From SHVO01 sp041919675 (GTDB taxonomy: Bacteria; Pseudomonadota; Alphaproteobacteria; Rhodospirillales; Rhodospirillaceae), in contig JAYRTJ010000011.1 of the NCBI GenBank assembly GCA_041919675.1, forward strand, positions 1 through 52,553: DNA of 52,553 nucleotides. The letters are read 5' to 3'. Numbering within the stretch: the stretch's first letter is position 1; each line of letters opens with the position of its first letter. This document shows positions 41,516 to 51,239 of this stretch, piece by piece. The notes under the pieces are model-generated. The model searched no databases. It had not been told where the DNA came from and saw only the letters and a program-made list of their open reading frames with translations. The translations under genes and the position numbers were made by a program.

Positions 41516-43222
41516 ATGAGATCTCAACTTCGTGGACTGTTCCTGACGACGGCGCTGGTGGCGCCGCTCGCACTGGCATCTTGCAACAAGCCCGCGCCGC
41601 AGGCCGAGGCGAAGCCGCCATTCAGCGTGGTGGAAGCCTCCATCTCCGATATGCAAAAGGCGATGCAGGAAGGGCGCGTGACCTCGCGCCAGTTGGTCGA
41701 ACAATATCTGCAGCGCATCGCGCTTTATGACCACCGCCTGCACGCGGCGATCTCGGTGAACCCCAACGCGCTCACACAAGCCGATGAACGCGACAAGGAA
41801 CGCGCGAGCGGCAATATCCGCGGGCCTCTCCACGGTATTCCTGTCGCCGTGAAAGACAACATCCAGACCGCGACGGACATGCCGACGACCGGGGGCTCTA
41901 TCGCGTTCAAGGGCTACTATCCGCCGTATGACGCGACCCTGGTGAAGAACCTCAAAGACGCGGGCGCCATCATCATCGCGAAGTCGACGCTGACCGAACT
42001 CGCCAACTGGATGGCCGGCCCGCCGAACCAGATGGAGTCCGGCTACAACGCGATGGTCGGCCAGAGCTACAATCCGTACGATCCGCGCATGCAGGCCGAT
42101 CTTGAGCCGGAGATGAACACCGGCGGATCGAGCTCGGGGATCGGCGTCGCCGCCAACATGTGGGCCGCCAACGTCGGCACCGACACGGGCGGCTCGGTCA
42201 TGAGCCCGACCAACGCCAACATGCTCGCCGGGATCCGCGCGACCACGGGCCGCATCAGCCGCTGGGGCATCATCCCCGTGAGCCTGGACCAGGACATGTC
42301 GGGCCCGATGGCCAAAACGGTGACCGACGTCGCCATCATGCTGGGCGCGATGGAAAGCAAGCAGCCGGACCCGAACGATCCGGCGACGACCAAGTGCCAG
42401 CCGCCGGCGAACAATGACTACACACAATTTCTCAAGGCCGACGCGCTGAAGGGCGCGCGCATTGGGGTCTCGCGCGCGGCGATCTACACGCCGCTCGATC
42501 TGCCGGGCGGCGGCAGGCGTCCGGGCCTGCGGGAAGATGAACTCGCTTCGATGGAAGACGCCATCGCCGCGATCAAGGCGGCGGGCGCGGATGTCATCGA
42601 GAAGGATTTCCCGACCTATCTGGAAAAGGATCCGAAGAAGAACTTCGCGCTTCACATCGTCTGCCAGACCAACGTGCCGGGTGTGAACGACACCTGCTCG
42701 ACCATCTTCAACTACGGCATGAAGCGCGACTTCAATGCGTGGCTGGCGACCTTGGGTCCGAACGGGCCGTTCAAGTCGCTGACGGAACTGCGGGAGTGGA
42801 ACCTGGCCCATACGGAATGGAACACGATCCGCTATAAACAATCGCGCCTCGACAGCTCGGACGCGGTGGATCTCGTGAAGGACAAGCCGCGCTATGACGT
42901 GGACCGCGCGCGCGGTCTGGAGATGGCCAAGGCGCAGGGCATCGACACACTGCTGGTCGGCGAGAAGGTGGATGCCGTGCTGTTCCCGGGCGCGAGCGGG
43001 GCGGAGTTCGCCTCGCGCGCCGGCTATCCGGGTCTGGTGGTGCCGTTCGGCATGACCACGAACCCCGGCAATGGTCCGGATGCCAAGCCGACGGGCGAAA
43101 AGGATCGTCCGTTTGGGGTGAGCTTCGTCGGCGCCGAGTGCGGCGAGCCGAAGGTGCTGGCCATCGGCTACGCCTTTGAACAGGCGACGAAAAAACGCGT
43201 TCCGCCGCCGCAGTTCCCCTAA
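41516..43222 (+). CDS. Amidase-signature lipoprotein
   Basis: A 568-residue amidase-signature enzyme behind a lipoprotein leader (ALASC, Cys23). The Ser-cisSer-Lys triad is visible: Lys113 in PVAVKDNIQT, Ser206 in TGGSSSGIG (usually GGSSGGS) and Ser227 in GTDTGGSVMSP. It therefore likely hydrolyses an amide in the periplasm or at the outer membrane. An insert (about 395-460) with CxxxN and CSTIFNYGMKRDF separates the core blocks. It is single and ends at a strong terminator. Substrate unknown. Confidence 0.87.
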   Translation: MRSQLRGLFLTTALVAPLALASCNKPAPQAEAKPPFSVVEASISDMQKAMQEGRVTSRQLVEQYLQRIALYDHRLHAAISVNPNALTQADERDKERASGNIRGPLHGIPVAVKDNIQTATDMPTTGGSIAFKGYYPPYDATLVKNLKDAGAIIIAKSTLTELANWMAGPPNQMESGYNAMVGQSYNPYDPRMQADLEPEMNTGGSSSGIGVAANMWAANVGTDTGGSVMSPTNANMLAGIRATTGRISRWGIIPVSLDQDMSGPMAKTVTDVAIMLGAMESKQPDPNDPATTKCQPPANNDYTQFLKADALKGARIGVSRAAIYTPLDLPGGGRRPGLREDELASMEDAIAAIKAAGADVIEKDFPTYLEKDPKKNFALHIVCQTNVPGVNDTCSTIFNYGMKRDFNAWLATLGPNGPFKSLTELREWNLAHTEWNTIRYKQSRLDSSDAVDLVKDKPRYDVDRARGLEMAKAQGIDTLLVGEKVDAVLFPGASGAEFASRAGYPGLVVPFGMTTNPGNGPDAKPTGEKDRPFGVSFVGAECGEPKVLAIGYAFEQATKKRVPPPQFP

Positions 43223-43242
43223 AGACCATCCCCCTGTCACAT

Positions 43243-43275
43243 ACCAGGCGCGCACAGTCGTGTGCGCCTGGTTTT
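43243..43275 (+). terminator. Rho-independent terminator of the amidase gene
   Basis: ACCAGGCG(CG)CACA pairs with TGTGCGCCTGGT across a short GTCG loop, with a two-base bulge, followed by TTTT. It lies 20 bases after the amidase stop. Confidence 0.82.
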
Positions 43276-43416
43276 GACCGAATTCGGCGGATTTACGCCG
43301 ATGACGATATAGGTATAGGCTGATTTTTGCCGACAAGTGATTCGGCGGGAGGGGCGGCCGCCTACGGCCGTTCAGAGCGGGCGCCGCGTGCGCGGGGTTC
43401 GCCGGGGGAGGACGTC

Positions 43417-43467
43417 ATGAAACAGGTTCGCGCGCCACGCGGCGCCGTGCGGAGCGTGGGCGGCTGA
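43417..43467 (+). CDS. 16-residue leader ORF coupled to dctB
   Basis: The ATG at 43417 has a strong ribosome site (GGGGGAGGA) four bases before it. The frame encodes MKQVRAPRGAVRSVGG and ends with TGA overlapping the dctB ATG by one base (TGATG). The dctB start itself has no equally good site, so translation of dctB probably depends on reading through this peptide. It could also be the residue of an older start. Confidence 0.5.
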   Translation: MKQVRAPRGAVRSVGG

Positions 43468-45329
43468 TGAGCGCACCGCGTGCCGCCTTGCGTTCGATCT
43501 TCGTCAGCCGCACGGCCGCGATCACCGTGGGCGCGCTGATGCTGATTGCCGCCGGGACGCTGAGCTACCTCCTGGCCGAACGGGCCGCGCTGCGCAACCA
43601 GGGCAGCGCCGCGCAGGAACGGCTGAACCTCCTCGCCAGCACCCTCGACTACACCATCGGCCGCTACAGCTATCTCCCGGACGTGCTCTCGCAGGCCGCG
43701 CCGATCATCGAGGCCTTCCGCCATCCCGAGAACCCGGACGCCATCGGGGCCGCGAACCTCTATCTCAAGCGGCTGAACGAGACCGCCGATTCCGCCGATC
43801 TCTATATCGTCGACAGCAATGGGATCGCGCTGGCGGCCAGCAACTTCGACCGCGAGAACACCTTCGTCGGCCAAAGCTACGCCTTCCGCCCGTATTTCAC
43901 CGACGCATTGATCACCGGGAAGGGGCGCTATTACGCCGTGGGCGTGACGACCGGCCAGCCGGGCTACTTCCTGTGGCACGCGGTGCCGGATGCCGACGGC
44001 AATACAATTGGGGTCGCGGTGGTGAAGATCGACCTCATGCACCTGCAGGACGACTGGCGCAGCGCGGGCGATGTCGTCGCCATGGTCGACGACAACGAGG
44101 TGATCTTCCTCACCACGGACCCGCAGTGGCTGTACCGGCCGATGTCGCCCTTGTCGGGTCCGCAGGTGCGCATGTTCCGCGAAACCCAGCAATACGGCGG
44201 CGCGGTTTTGAGAGCCAACCCGCTTCTGTCCGGCGAGCGCGAGATCGACGGCGTGATGGTCGAGAACATCGACGACGGCTCCGTCACCGGTCACGAGTAC
44301 GTGGCTTTCTCGCGCACCTTGCCGCAGTACGACTGGACTCTATTCGTTCTCAGCGACATGCGCACGATCCAGGGGCAGGCGGGTCTCGCCGCCGGCGGGG
44401 CGGTCGTGACCATGATCGCGGCGATGCTGATCGTGCTCGTCACGCATCAGCGGCGTCAGATCATGCGCGCGAAGATGAACGCCCATACGATCCTGGAGCA
44501 GCGCGTCGCGGCGCGTACGGCGGAACTGACGGCCGCCAACAGCCAGCTTTCGGTGGAGATCGATCAGCGCATCCGCATCGAACAGAATCTGCGGCGGGCA
44601 CAGGACAATCTGATCCACGCCACCAAGATGGCCAGCCTCGGCCAGGCGCTGGCGGGCGTCGCCCATGAGATCAACCAGTCGCTGGCGGCGCTGCGCACCT
44701 ATATCGCGAGTACGCAGATTTTCCTGGAGCGGACCGATAAGGACCGCGCGGCCGCGAACCTCACGACCATCTCGTCCGTCGTCGAGCGCATGGGCGAGCT
44801 GACGCAGCATCTGAAGAGTTTCGCGCGTAAGGAAACGGTGGCAAAACAATCGACGGATCTGGGCGCCGCCGTGCGTTACGGATTGAAGCTCATCGATTAC
44901 CGGGTCACGGCCGACGACGTGCAGCTCACCGTGCTTCAACCGCATGACCCGGTTTACGTGGTGGCCAACACCATCCGCCTCGAGCAGGTGGTGGTCAATC
45001 TGGTGTCCAATGCCTTGGATGCCATGCGCGATCACCCGAATAGAAACCTGACGGTCGAAATTTTCCAGGACAACAACGTCGCGGTGCTGGAAGTGTCGGA
45101 CACAGGGCGCGGGATTCCCCGCGACTTCCTGAACTCCGTGTTCGATCCGTTCTACACGACCAAGGAAGTGGGTGAAGGTTTGGGGCTTGGCCTGTCGATC
45201 TCGTACGGCATCGTCAAGGATATGGGAGGAGATATTACGGTGGAGAGCGAACAAGATGTGGGAACCACGTTCCGCATCACATTGCCATTGGCCGCGCAAG
45301 TGACGTCCCCTGCGGAGATCGGCGCATGA
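43467..45329 (+). CDS. dctB: DctB-type C4-dicarboxylate sensor histidine kinase
   Basis: A 620-residue inner-membrane kinase. TM1 lies at about 16-38, followed by a ~265-residue periplasmic region with a tandem PAS-like/dCache layout (LYIVDSNGIALAASNFD, FVGQSYAFRPYF, GRYYAVGVTTGQPGYFL), TM2 at about 308-330 and a coiled coil (about 335-385). His400 lies in GVAHEINQSLAAL; DctB proteins usually read HEINQPLA, so the Pro is Ser here. ATPase boxes NLVSNALDAM, DTGRGIP and GEGLGLGLSISYGI are intact. It overlaps dctD (ATGA). It probably senses a dicarboxylate or similar acid. Confidence 0.9.
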   Translation: MSAPRAALRSIFVSRTAAITVGALMLIAAGTLSYLLAERAALRNQGSAAQERLNLLASTLDYTIGRYSYLPDVLSQAAPIIEAFRHPENPDAIGAANLYLKRLNETADSADLYIVDSNGIALAASNFDRENTFVGQSYAFRPYFTDALITGKGRYYAVGVTTGQPGYFLWHAVPDADGNTIGVAVVKIDLMHLQDDWRSAGDVVAMVDDNEVIFLTTDPQWLYRPMSPLSGPQVRMFRETQQYGGAVLRANPLLSGEREIDGVMVENIDDGSVTGHEYVAFSRTLPQYDWTLFVLSDMRTIQGQAGLAAGGAVVTMIAAMLIVLVTHQRRQIMRAKMNAHTILEQRVAARTAELTAANSQLSVEIDQRIRIEQNLRRAQDNLIHATKMASLGQALAGVAHEINQSLAALRTYIASTQIFLERTDKDRAAANLTTISSVVERMGELTQHLKSFARKETVAKQSTDLGAAVRYGLKLIDYRVTADDVQLTVLQPHDPVYVVANTIRLEQVVVNLVSNALDAMRDHPNRNLTVEIFQDNNVAVLEVSDTGRGIPRDFLNSVFDPFYTTKEVGEGLGLGLSISYGIVKDMGGDITVESEQDVGTTFRITLPLAAQVTSPAEIGA

Positions 45330-46705
45330 AACCGGCGGTCCTTGTCGTCGATGACGAAGAACAGGTGCGCAATTCGATTGTGCAATGGCTGGAGCTTGGC
45401 GGGCTGACCGTGGAGTCCGCGGCGAACGTGCATGAAGCCTTGAGCGCGGTGCGCCGGAACATGCCGACGGTTGTGCTCAGCGATTTCAAGATGCCGCAGA
45501 AGTCGGGCATGGACTTGTTGAACGAGGTTCACAAGATCGACCCGGATGTGCCCGTGGTGCTGCTGACGGCGCACGGCGATGTGCAACTCGCGGTCGCCGC
45601 GATGCGCGCGGGCGCCTACGATTTCCTCCAGAAGCCCTACGTACCGGACCATCTGACGGCGGTGATCAACCGCGCCGTCGAACAGCGCAAGCTGAAGCTC
45701 GAACTGCGTGAACTGTCGGACCGGGTCGCGGCGCGGGACGGCCTCGAGACGCGCCTGATCGGCACGTCGGCGGCCATGATCCGCCTGCGCGAAATGATCG
45801 CCGAGCTGGCCGTGCACAACCGCGACGTTATCGTCGTTGGCGAGACGGGCACCGGTAAGGAAGTCGTCGCGCGTGCGCTGCACGACATGGGGCCGCGCGC
45901 CCGCGCGCCGTTCGTGGCGGTGAACTGCGCGGCCGTTCCCTCGGAGCTTTTTGAAAGCGAACTCTTTGGGCATGAGGCCGGCGCGTTCACGGGCTCACGC
46001 GGGACCCGCGAGGGCAAGTTCGAGTTCGCCCACGGCGGCACGGTGCTGCTGGACGAAATCGAAAGCATGCCGCTGATCCTGCAAAGCAAGCTTCTCCGCG
46101 TGCTTCAGGAGCGTACCATCGAGCGTGTGGGGTCCAACAAAAGCATCCCCATCGATATCCGCGTGATCGCGGCGACGAAAACCAATCTCGAAGCCGAGAG
46201 TCGCGCGGGACGTTTCCGCGCCGACCTCTATTATCGCCTGATGGGCGCCGAGATCCTGATCCCGCCGTTGCGCGCGCGCGAAGGCGACATTCTGCTGCTG
46301 TTCGAACACTTCGCCGCGCAGGCGGCAACGATCGCCGGCACAAAGGCGCGTCCGCTGTCGGCCTCGGACATCGAAGTGCTCTTGATGCATCAATGGCCGG
46401 GCAACGTGCGCGAACTGAAGGCTGTGGCTGAAAGATATGGCCTGGGTCTGAAAGCGGCGGGCCTGACGGTGCAGGACATCCTGCGTCACGCCGAACCCTC
46501 GCAGGCCGGCGCGGGGCACGCGCTGGCGGACCGTGTGGCGGCTTATGAGCGCAGGCTCATCGAAGCGGCGCTGCGGGATCATGGCGGGTCCATCGCCGCG
46601 GTGATCGATACCTTGAGCATTCCGCGGCGCACGCTGAACGAGAAGATGGCCAAGTACGGTCTGTTGCGGCCGGGCCGGGCGGGGCCGTCCGGCGACGAAG
46701 TCTAA
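45326..46705 (+). CDS. dctD: DctD-type sigma-54-dependent response regulator
   Basis: A 459-residue NtrC-family activator. The receiver (Asp53 in TVVLSDFKMPQKSG, KPY) is followed by the AAA+ domain with Walker A GETGTGKE, GAFTGS at the loop that contacts sigma-54 (normally GAFTGA, here Ala to Ser), Walker B GGTVLLDEIESMP and the arginine-finger region. The C-terminal Fis-type HTH is SIAAVIDTLSIPRRTLNEKM. It activates sigma-54 promoters when phosphorylated by DctB. No dctA or dctPQM follows; module 2 and an MFS permease start do, and are plausible targets. Confidence 0.92.
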   Translation: MKPAVLVVDDEEQVRNSIVQWLELGGLTVESAANVHEALSAVRRNMPTVVLSDFKMPQKSGMDLLNEVHKIDPDVPVVLLTAHGDVQLAVAAMRAGAYDFLQKPYVPDHLTAVINRAVEQRKLKLELRELSDRVAARDGLETRLIGTSAAMIRLREMIAELAVHNRDVIVVGETGTGKEVVARALHDMGPRARAPFVAVNCAAVPSELFESELFGHEAGAFTGSRGTREGKFEFAHGGTVLLDEIESMPLILQSKLLRVLQERTIERVGSNKSIPIDIRVIAATKTNLEAESRAGRFRADLYYRLMGAEILIPPLRAREGDILLLFEHFAAQAATIAGTKARPLSASDIEVLLMHQWPGNVRELKAVAERYGLGLKAAGLTVQDILRHAEPSQAGAGHALADRVAAYERRLIEAALRDHGGSIAAVIDTLSIPRRTLNEKMAKYGLLRPGRAGPSGDEV

Positions 46706-46723
46706 AAGCAAGGAAAAAGAGGG

Positions 46724-46764
46724 GTTTACCGGCGGCGCAGGTGACGGTTTAGAGCCGGTAAAAC
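46724..46764. repeat. Hairpin between dctD and module 2
   Basis: GTTTACCGGC (46724-46733) pairs with GCCGGTAAAAC (46754-46764) with one extra A across a 20-base loop. No T-run follows on the plus strand, so it is a weak attenuator or a leader structure for module 2. Confidence 0.5.
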
Positions 46765-46843
46765 CAGAGAGCGGCGTGTTTGTGTTGGAGCGTTTGAGAT
46801 ACAGTGGCGCGGCGCCGGCGCCGGCGCGGTGGGAGGAACTGAC

Positions 46844-48508
46844 GTGCATTTTTTGTCTTCGATTGTACGCAATGCCCTGGTGGGCCTCGCGGCCGCCGGC
46901 GTGGTGAGCTGTTCGTCGCCCTCGCCGCCAGCCACGGCCGTTACGGCCAAGGTGAGCGAGCCGGTGACCGCCGGCTCCACCAAACGCCTGCGCATTCTCA
47001 CCGAGGCGCAGTACCTCAACACCATCGCTTACGTGTTCGGTCCGGATATCCGCCCGGTGGCGACCTTCCCGCCGGCGCAGCGCACGGACGGATTGATCGC
47101 GCTCGGCACCTCGCGCGGCGGCGTTACGGCGCAGCAACTGGAGCTCTACCAGAAAGCCGCACTCACGGTTTCGCAGATGGCGCTGGACCCGCAGCACCGC
47201 GCTTTCCTGATGCCGTGCAAACCGGCCTCGGACGCGGCCGCTGACCGTGCGTGTGCGGCGGCCTTCCTGAAAGAGAAGGGACGGCTCCTGAACCGCCGCC
47301 CGCTCACGGAAACGGAACTGAACGCTTTTGTCGAAGAAGCGGTGAAGTCCGCCGACGGCCTGAAGGACTTCTACGCGGGTCTTTCCATCGCGCTCGAAGC
47401 GATGCTGGTGAGCCCGAACGTGCTGTTCGTCACGGAAACGTCGGAAGCCGATCCCAGGGCGCTGGGTAAACAGCGGCTGGATTCCTACTCGCTGGCAACG
47501 CGCCTTTCGCTGTTCTTGTGGAACGCGGTGCCGGATGACGGTCTCCTGAAGGCGGCCGAGAGCGGCGAGCTGCACACGGAGAAAGGCCTCGCCCGCCAAG
47601 TCGACCGCATGCTGGTCAGCGTACGTCTTGAGACCGGCATGCGCGCCTTCTTCGACGATATGTTCGGCTTTGACGATTTCAACGCGCTGTCCAAGGACGC
47701 GACGGTCTATCCGAAGTTCACCGGGCAGGCGATGGCGGACGCGCGTGAAGAGACCATCCGCACCGTGATCGATCACCTCGTCACGCAGAAGAAAGACTAC
47801 CGCGATCTCTACACGACACGCGCGACGTTCATCTCGCCGGCGTTGGCGGTGATCTACGGTTTGACCACGCCGCCGTCGTGGACACGTTATGAATTTCCCG
47901 CCGGCAGTCCGCGCGCGGGCATCCTCACGCACATCAGCTTCCTCGCGGTTCACTCGCATCCGGGCCGCAGCTCGGTGACCCTGCGCGGGAAAGCCCTGCG
48001 CGAGCTTCTATTGTGCCAGCCGGTGCCGCGCCCGCCCGCGAATGTAGACTTCTCGGCGGTCGAGAACCCCAAGCCCGGCATGCGCACGGCGCGCGACCGC
48101 GTGACCTTCCACCTCGAGAACCCGGTGTGCGCGGGCTGCCACAAGATTACCGATCCGATGGGCCTCGCGCTTGAGAACTTCGACGGCTCCGGCCGCTACC
48201 GTGAAACCGAGCGTGGCTCACCCATCGACGCCAGCGGTTCGTTGGACGGCAAGGCCTTCACCAATGTCGCCGGTTTGGGGCAGGCGCTGCATGACCATCC
48301 GGCCCTGACCTCGTGCCTCGTGAAGCGCGCCTACAGCTACGGCACCGGCGGCCCGACGGAACCTTCCGACCGCCCGCTGCTCGCCTATCTCGACACACGT
48401 TTTGCGGACGACGGTTACCGCCTCGCGGGCCTCTTACGCGCCATCACGCTCAGCCATTCCTTTTCGCAAGTCAGCGCGCCCGCGGCCGATGCCGCGCGTG
48501 CGAACTGA
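46844..48508 (+). CDS. Module 2, component C: DUF1592/1588/1585 cytochrome-like lipoprotein
   Basis: A 554-residue paralog of the gene at 31343. The GTG at 46844 follows GGGAGGA by six bases and is preferred over the GTG at 46829. The leader ends in VVSC. Block order is the same: RLRILTEAQYLNTIAYVFGP, FLKEKGRLLNRRPLTE, RLSLFLWNAVPDDGLLKAAE, GILTHISFLAVHSHPGRSS with CQPVPRPPANVDFS, and HPALTSCLVKRAYSYGTG. The single heme site CAGCH (Cys429) is kept. It is the first gene of module 2, whereas it is third in module 1. Confidence 0.85.
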   Translation: MHFLSSIVRNALVGLAAAGVVSCSSPSPPATAVTAKVSEPVTAGSTKRLRILTEAQYLNTIAYVFGPDIRPVATFPPAQRTDGLIALGTSRGGVTAQQLELYQKAALTVSQMALDPQHRAFLMPCKPASDAAADRACAAAFLKEKGRLLNRRPLTETELNAFVEEAVKSADGLKDFYAGLSIALEAMLVSPNVLFVTETSEADPRALGKQRLDSYSLATRLSLFLWNAVPDDGLLKAAESGELHTEKGLARQVDRMLVSVRLETGMRAFFDDMFGFDDFNALSKDATVYPKFTGQAMADAREETIRTVIDHLVTQKKDYRDLYTTRATFISPALAVIYGLTTPPSWTRYEFPAGSPRAGILTHISFLAVHSHPGRSSVTLRGKALRELLLCQPVPRPPANVDFSAVENPKPGMRTARDRVTFHLENPVCAGCHKITDPMGLALENFDGSGRYRETERGSPIDASGSLDGKAFTNVAGLGQALHDHPALTSCLVKRAYSYGTGGPTEPSDRPLLAYLDTRFADDGYRLAGLLRAITLSHSFSQVSAPAADAARAN

Positions 48509-48519
48509 GGGAGAGACCG

Positions 48520-49851
48520 ATGACATTCAATCGCCGGAGCGCGCTTAAAGGACTTCTCGGCGGCGGAGCCGTCACCGTCGGCCTCCCACTGCTCAACGCC
48601 GATCTCAACGGCAACGGCACGGCCTTCGCCGATGAATCGCCGCTGCCGGTGCGGTTCGGCACCTGGTTCTGGGGCTGCGGCATCACGAAGAAGATCTTCG
48701 TGCCGGCGCAGACCGGGAAGAACTACGAACTGACCGAAGAACTGGAAGCCATCAAGAGCGTGAAGCAGCACATCAATGTGCACACCAACCTCACGGCCTA
48801 CCGGGATGGAACGTTCTTCTGTCACTACACGGGCTGGGTCGTGTTCCGCACCGGCAGCGCGCCGGTGGTGGGAAACCTTCCGCTCTATGAATCGCTCGAC
48901 ACGACTCTCGCCAACCGCATAGGCCGCACCACGCGCTTCAAGAGCCTGACGGCGACCGCGACGGGCGATATCCGCAACATCATCAGCTACGAGAACGCGA
49001 CGACGCCGAACCCGCCGGAGTTCTCGCCGATGGCCTTCTATACGCGCCTGTTCGGGCCGGATTTCCAGGACCCCAACGCGGCCGAGTTCAAACCCAATCC
49101 GCGCATCATGATGCGCAAGAGCGCGCTGTCGGCGGTCACGGATCAGATCAAGACGCTGAATGGCAAAGTCGGCGCCGAGGACAAGGCGCGCCTCGACCAA
49201 TACTTCACCGGCCTGCGTCACCTCGAGCAACAGTTCGATCATCAGCTGACCAAGCCCGAGCCGCGCGCGGCTTGCAAGCCGGCGAAGGCCTTCAAGGAAG
49301 AACCCGCCCCGGGCACGGACAGCCAGCTCATCGCCGCGCGCCACAGGATGATGACCGACCTCATGGTCATGGCGGTGGCCTGCGATCAGACCCGCGTCTT
49401 CAACATGACCATGTCGAAGTCTGACTCGAACACCACCAAGCAGGGCTACGAGAAGCCGCACCATACCTGCACGCATGAAGAGGCCATCGACGAGAAGCTC
49501 GGCTATCAGCCGAACGCGTCGTGGTTCACCAAGCGTTCGATGGAGAATTGGGCGTATTTCGTCGAAGCTTTCTCGAAGATCAAGGAAGGCGACGGCACGC
49601 TGCTCGATAATGTGCTGATCATGGCCAATACGGACGTGAGCTATGCCCGCGTGCACTCGCTGGAAGAAATGCCGGCGTTCACCGCGGGGCGCGCCGGCGG
49701 CAAGGTGAAGACCGGTCTGCACATCGACCACAAGGGCGGGCAGGGCACCGCACTCAGCTACACCTGTCTCAAGGTCATGGGGCTGGAGGTCGATTCTTGG
49801 GGAACGAAGAGCAATCAGACCAACAAAGAAGTCGGCGAGATCCTGACATGA
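48520..49851 (+). CDS. Module 2, component D: DUF1552 Tat-exported protein
   Basis: A 443-residue paralog of the gene at 33079, exactly equal in length. The twin-arginine leader is FNRRSALKGLLGGGAVTVG. Shared segments include PVRFGTWFWGCG, HTNLTAYRDG, LFGPDFQDPNAAEFKPNPR, KARLDQYFTGLRHLEQQF and MTDLMVMAVACDQTRVFNM. The acidic SDHG of the module 1 copy is NTDVS here, so a possible ligand differs. The stop overlaps an in-frame ATG of component A (ATGA at 49848), but A more likely starts at 49863. Confidence 0.87.
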   Translation: MTFNRRSALKGLLGGGAVTVGLPLLNADLNGNGTAFADESPLPVRFGTWFWGCGITKKIFVPAQTGKNYELTEELEAIKSVKQHINVHTNLTAYRDGTFFCHYTGWVVFRTGSAPVVGNLPLYESLDTTLANRIGRTTRFKSLTATATGDIRNIISYENATTPNPPEFSPMAFYTRLFGPDFQDPNAAEFKPNPRIMMRKSALSAVTDQIKTLNGKVGAEDKARLDQYFTGLRHLEQQFDHQLTKPEPRAACKPAKAFKEEPAPGTDSQLIAARHRMMTDLMVMAVACDQTRVFNMTMSKSDSNTTKQGYEKPHHTCTHEEAIDEKLGYQPNASWFTKRSMENWAYFVEAFSKIKEGDGTLLDNVLIMANTDVSYARVHSLEEMPAFTAGRAGGKVKTGLHIDHKGGQGTALSYTCLKVMGLEVDSWGTKSNQTNKEVGEILT

Positions 49852-49862
49852 GGGTGGGCACG

Positions 49863-51224
49863 ATGAAACGGATTCAAGGCATCGTCGGCGCTGTCGCGCT
49901 TTTAGCGGCCGGCGGCGCGCTCGCGCAGCAGCGGACAAAAGCCGAGTTGGAAGATTTTGTGCGCGAGCCGATGCCGCCCGGTTTCCAGGCGATGCAGACG
50001 GAGCTCGAAGGCCCGGTGCTGGCCGATGCGAACGGACGCACGCTTTATGTGTGGCCGCTCAACGCCGTGCGTAACGGCGATCTCGGCGACCGCAAGGGCG
50101 ATCCCACCTGCGACGACACCGTGCAGAAGGTCAGCAGCGGCTTGCAGAGCCCCTATCCGGGCGGACTGGAGTTGCCGGACGTGGAGACTCGGCCGAGCTG
50201 CCTTGCCATCTGGCCGGCGGCCTGGGCGCCCGCCGACGCCAAGGATGTCGGCAAGTTCACGGTGCTCACGCGCAAAGACGGGCGCCGGCAGTGGGCTTAT
50301 GAAGGCTATGCCCTTTATACATCCGTGCTCGACCACAAGCCCGGCGACGTGCTGGGCGGCACGAAACGCACCATGGGCGGCGACGCGCGTTCGACCGGCG
50401 TGATCCGCCAGCCCGCCGCGCCGCCGACAAACGTCCCGCCGCAGTTCGCCGTCACCATGGCCGATAGCGGCCGCATGTTGGTGCTCGCCGCCAACGACGG
50501 CGCGGTCTACATGCATGACAAGGACACCGCGGCCACATCCAATTGCGACGCGGCCTGCCGTCAGGAGTTCCTGCCGATTGCCGCGCCGGAGCATGTGCGC
50601 CCGCAAGGCGACTGGGCGATCATCGAAAGCTCGCCCGGCGTGAAGCAGTGGACGTTCCGCGGCAAGCCGCTTTACACGCGTCCGTCGGACCGTATCCCGC
50701 ACAGCCTTGAAGGCGGCGACATTCCCGGCTGGTCCAACGTCTGGACTCAGAAGGCGCCTCTCGCGCCCAAGGAGTTCACGCGGCACATCAACCGTGTCGG
50801 CACCGTGCTGGGCGACGAGAAGGGGCGCACGATCTACGTATACGCCTGCAACGACGACGCGGCCGATCAGCAGGACTGCTCGCATCCGACGCAGCCGCAG
50901 GTCTACCGCCTGGCCGTCAGCGGCAAAGGCGATCAGCAGCGTGCGATGCAGAACTTCCCTTATGCGCGCGCGGGCGCGACTGCGAAAAGCCCAAGCACGG
51001 TGTGGACGATCATCTCCATCGATCCCGCGACCGGGAAGAAGACCGCGGCCGATCAAGCGGGCGCCTTGCGCGTATGGGCCTACCGCGACCGGCCTGTTTA
51101 TCTGTGCGCGCGCGACAAGAAGCCGGGGGATATCGAGTGCGATTCCTGGGGCGAGAACTTCGGCCTCAGAAACGGCTATCGCGCCTTCTGGGTGCGCGAA
51201 GACTTCGGCGGCAGTCACGGTTAG
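49863..51224 (+). CDS. Module 2, component A: secreted PF03640-type repeat protein
   Basis: A 453-residue exported protein with a signal peptide (cleavage near ALAQ), paralog of the gene at 28789. Three repeat copies are visible: GRTLYVWPL with QWAYEGYALYTSVL, GAVYMHDKDTAATSNCDAAC with QWTFRGKPLYTRP, and GRTIYVYACNDD with RVWAYRDRPVYLC. Cys pairs are again present. An ATG at 49848 is an alternative start overlapping the D stop. It precedes component B with a 15-base gap. Confidence 0.85.
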   Translation: MKRIQGIVGAVALLAAGGALAQQRTKAELEDFVREPMPPGFQAMQTELEGPVLADANGRTLYVWPLNAVRNGDLGDRKGDPTCDDTVQKVSSGLQSPYPGGLELPDVETRPSCLAIWPAAWAPADAKDVGKFTVLTRKDGRRQWAYEGYALYTSVLDHKPGDVLGGTKRTMGGDARSTGVIRQPAAPPTNVPPQFAVTMADSGRMLVLAANDGAVYMHDKDTAATSNCDAACRQEFLPIAAPEHVRPQGDWAIIESSPGVKQWTFRGKPLYTRPSDRIPHSLEGGDIPGWSNVWTQKAPLAPKEFTRHINRVGTVLGDEKGRTIYVYACNDDAADQQDCSHPTQPQVYRLAVSGKGDQQRAMQNFPYARAGATAKSPSTVWTIISIDPATGKKTAADQAGALRVWAYRDRPVYLCARDKKPGDIECDSWGENFGLRNGYRAFWVREDFGGSHG

Positions 51225-51239
51225 GCGAGGGACAAGCTC

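Noticed and set aside
41405..43336. 643-codon open frame on the minus strand opposite the amidase
   Set aside because: Arg-rich complement of a well-supported amidase; no motif and no ribosome site.
46706..46843. Sigma-54 promoter for module 2 in the dctD-module gap
   Set aside because: I saw no convincing TGGCAC-N5-TTGC sequence; the nearest GC-rich match (about 46805) is poor, so no site is claimed.
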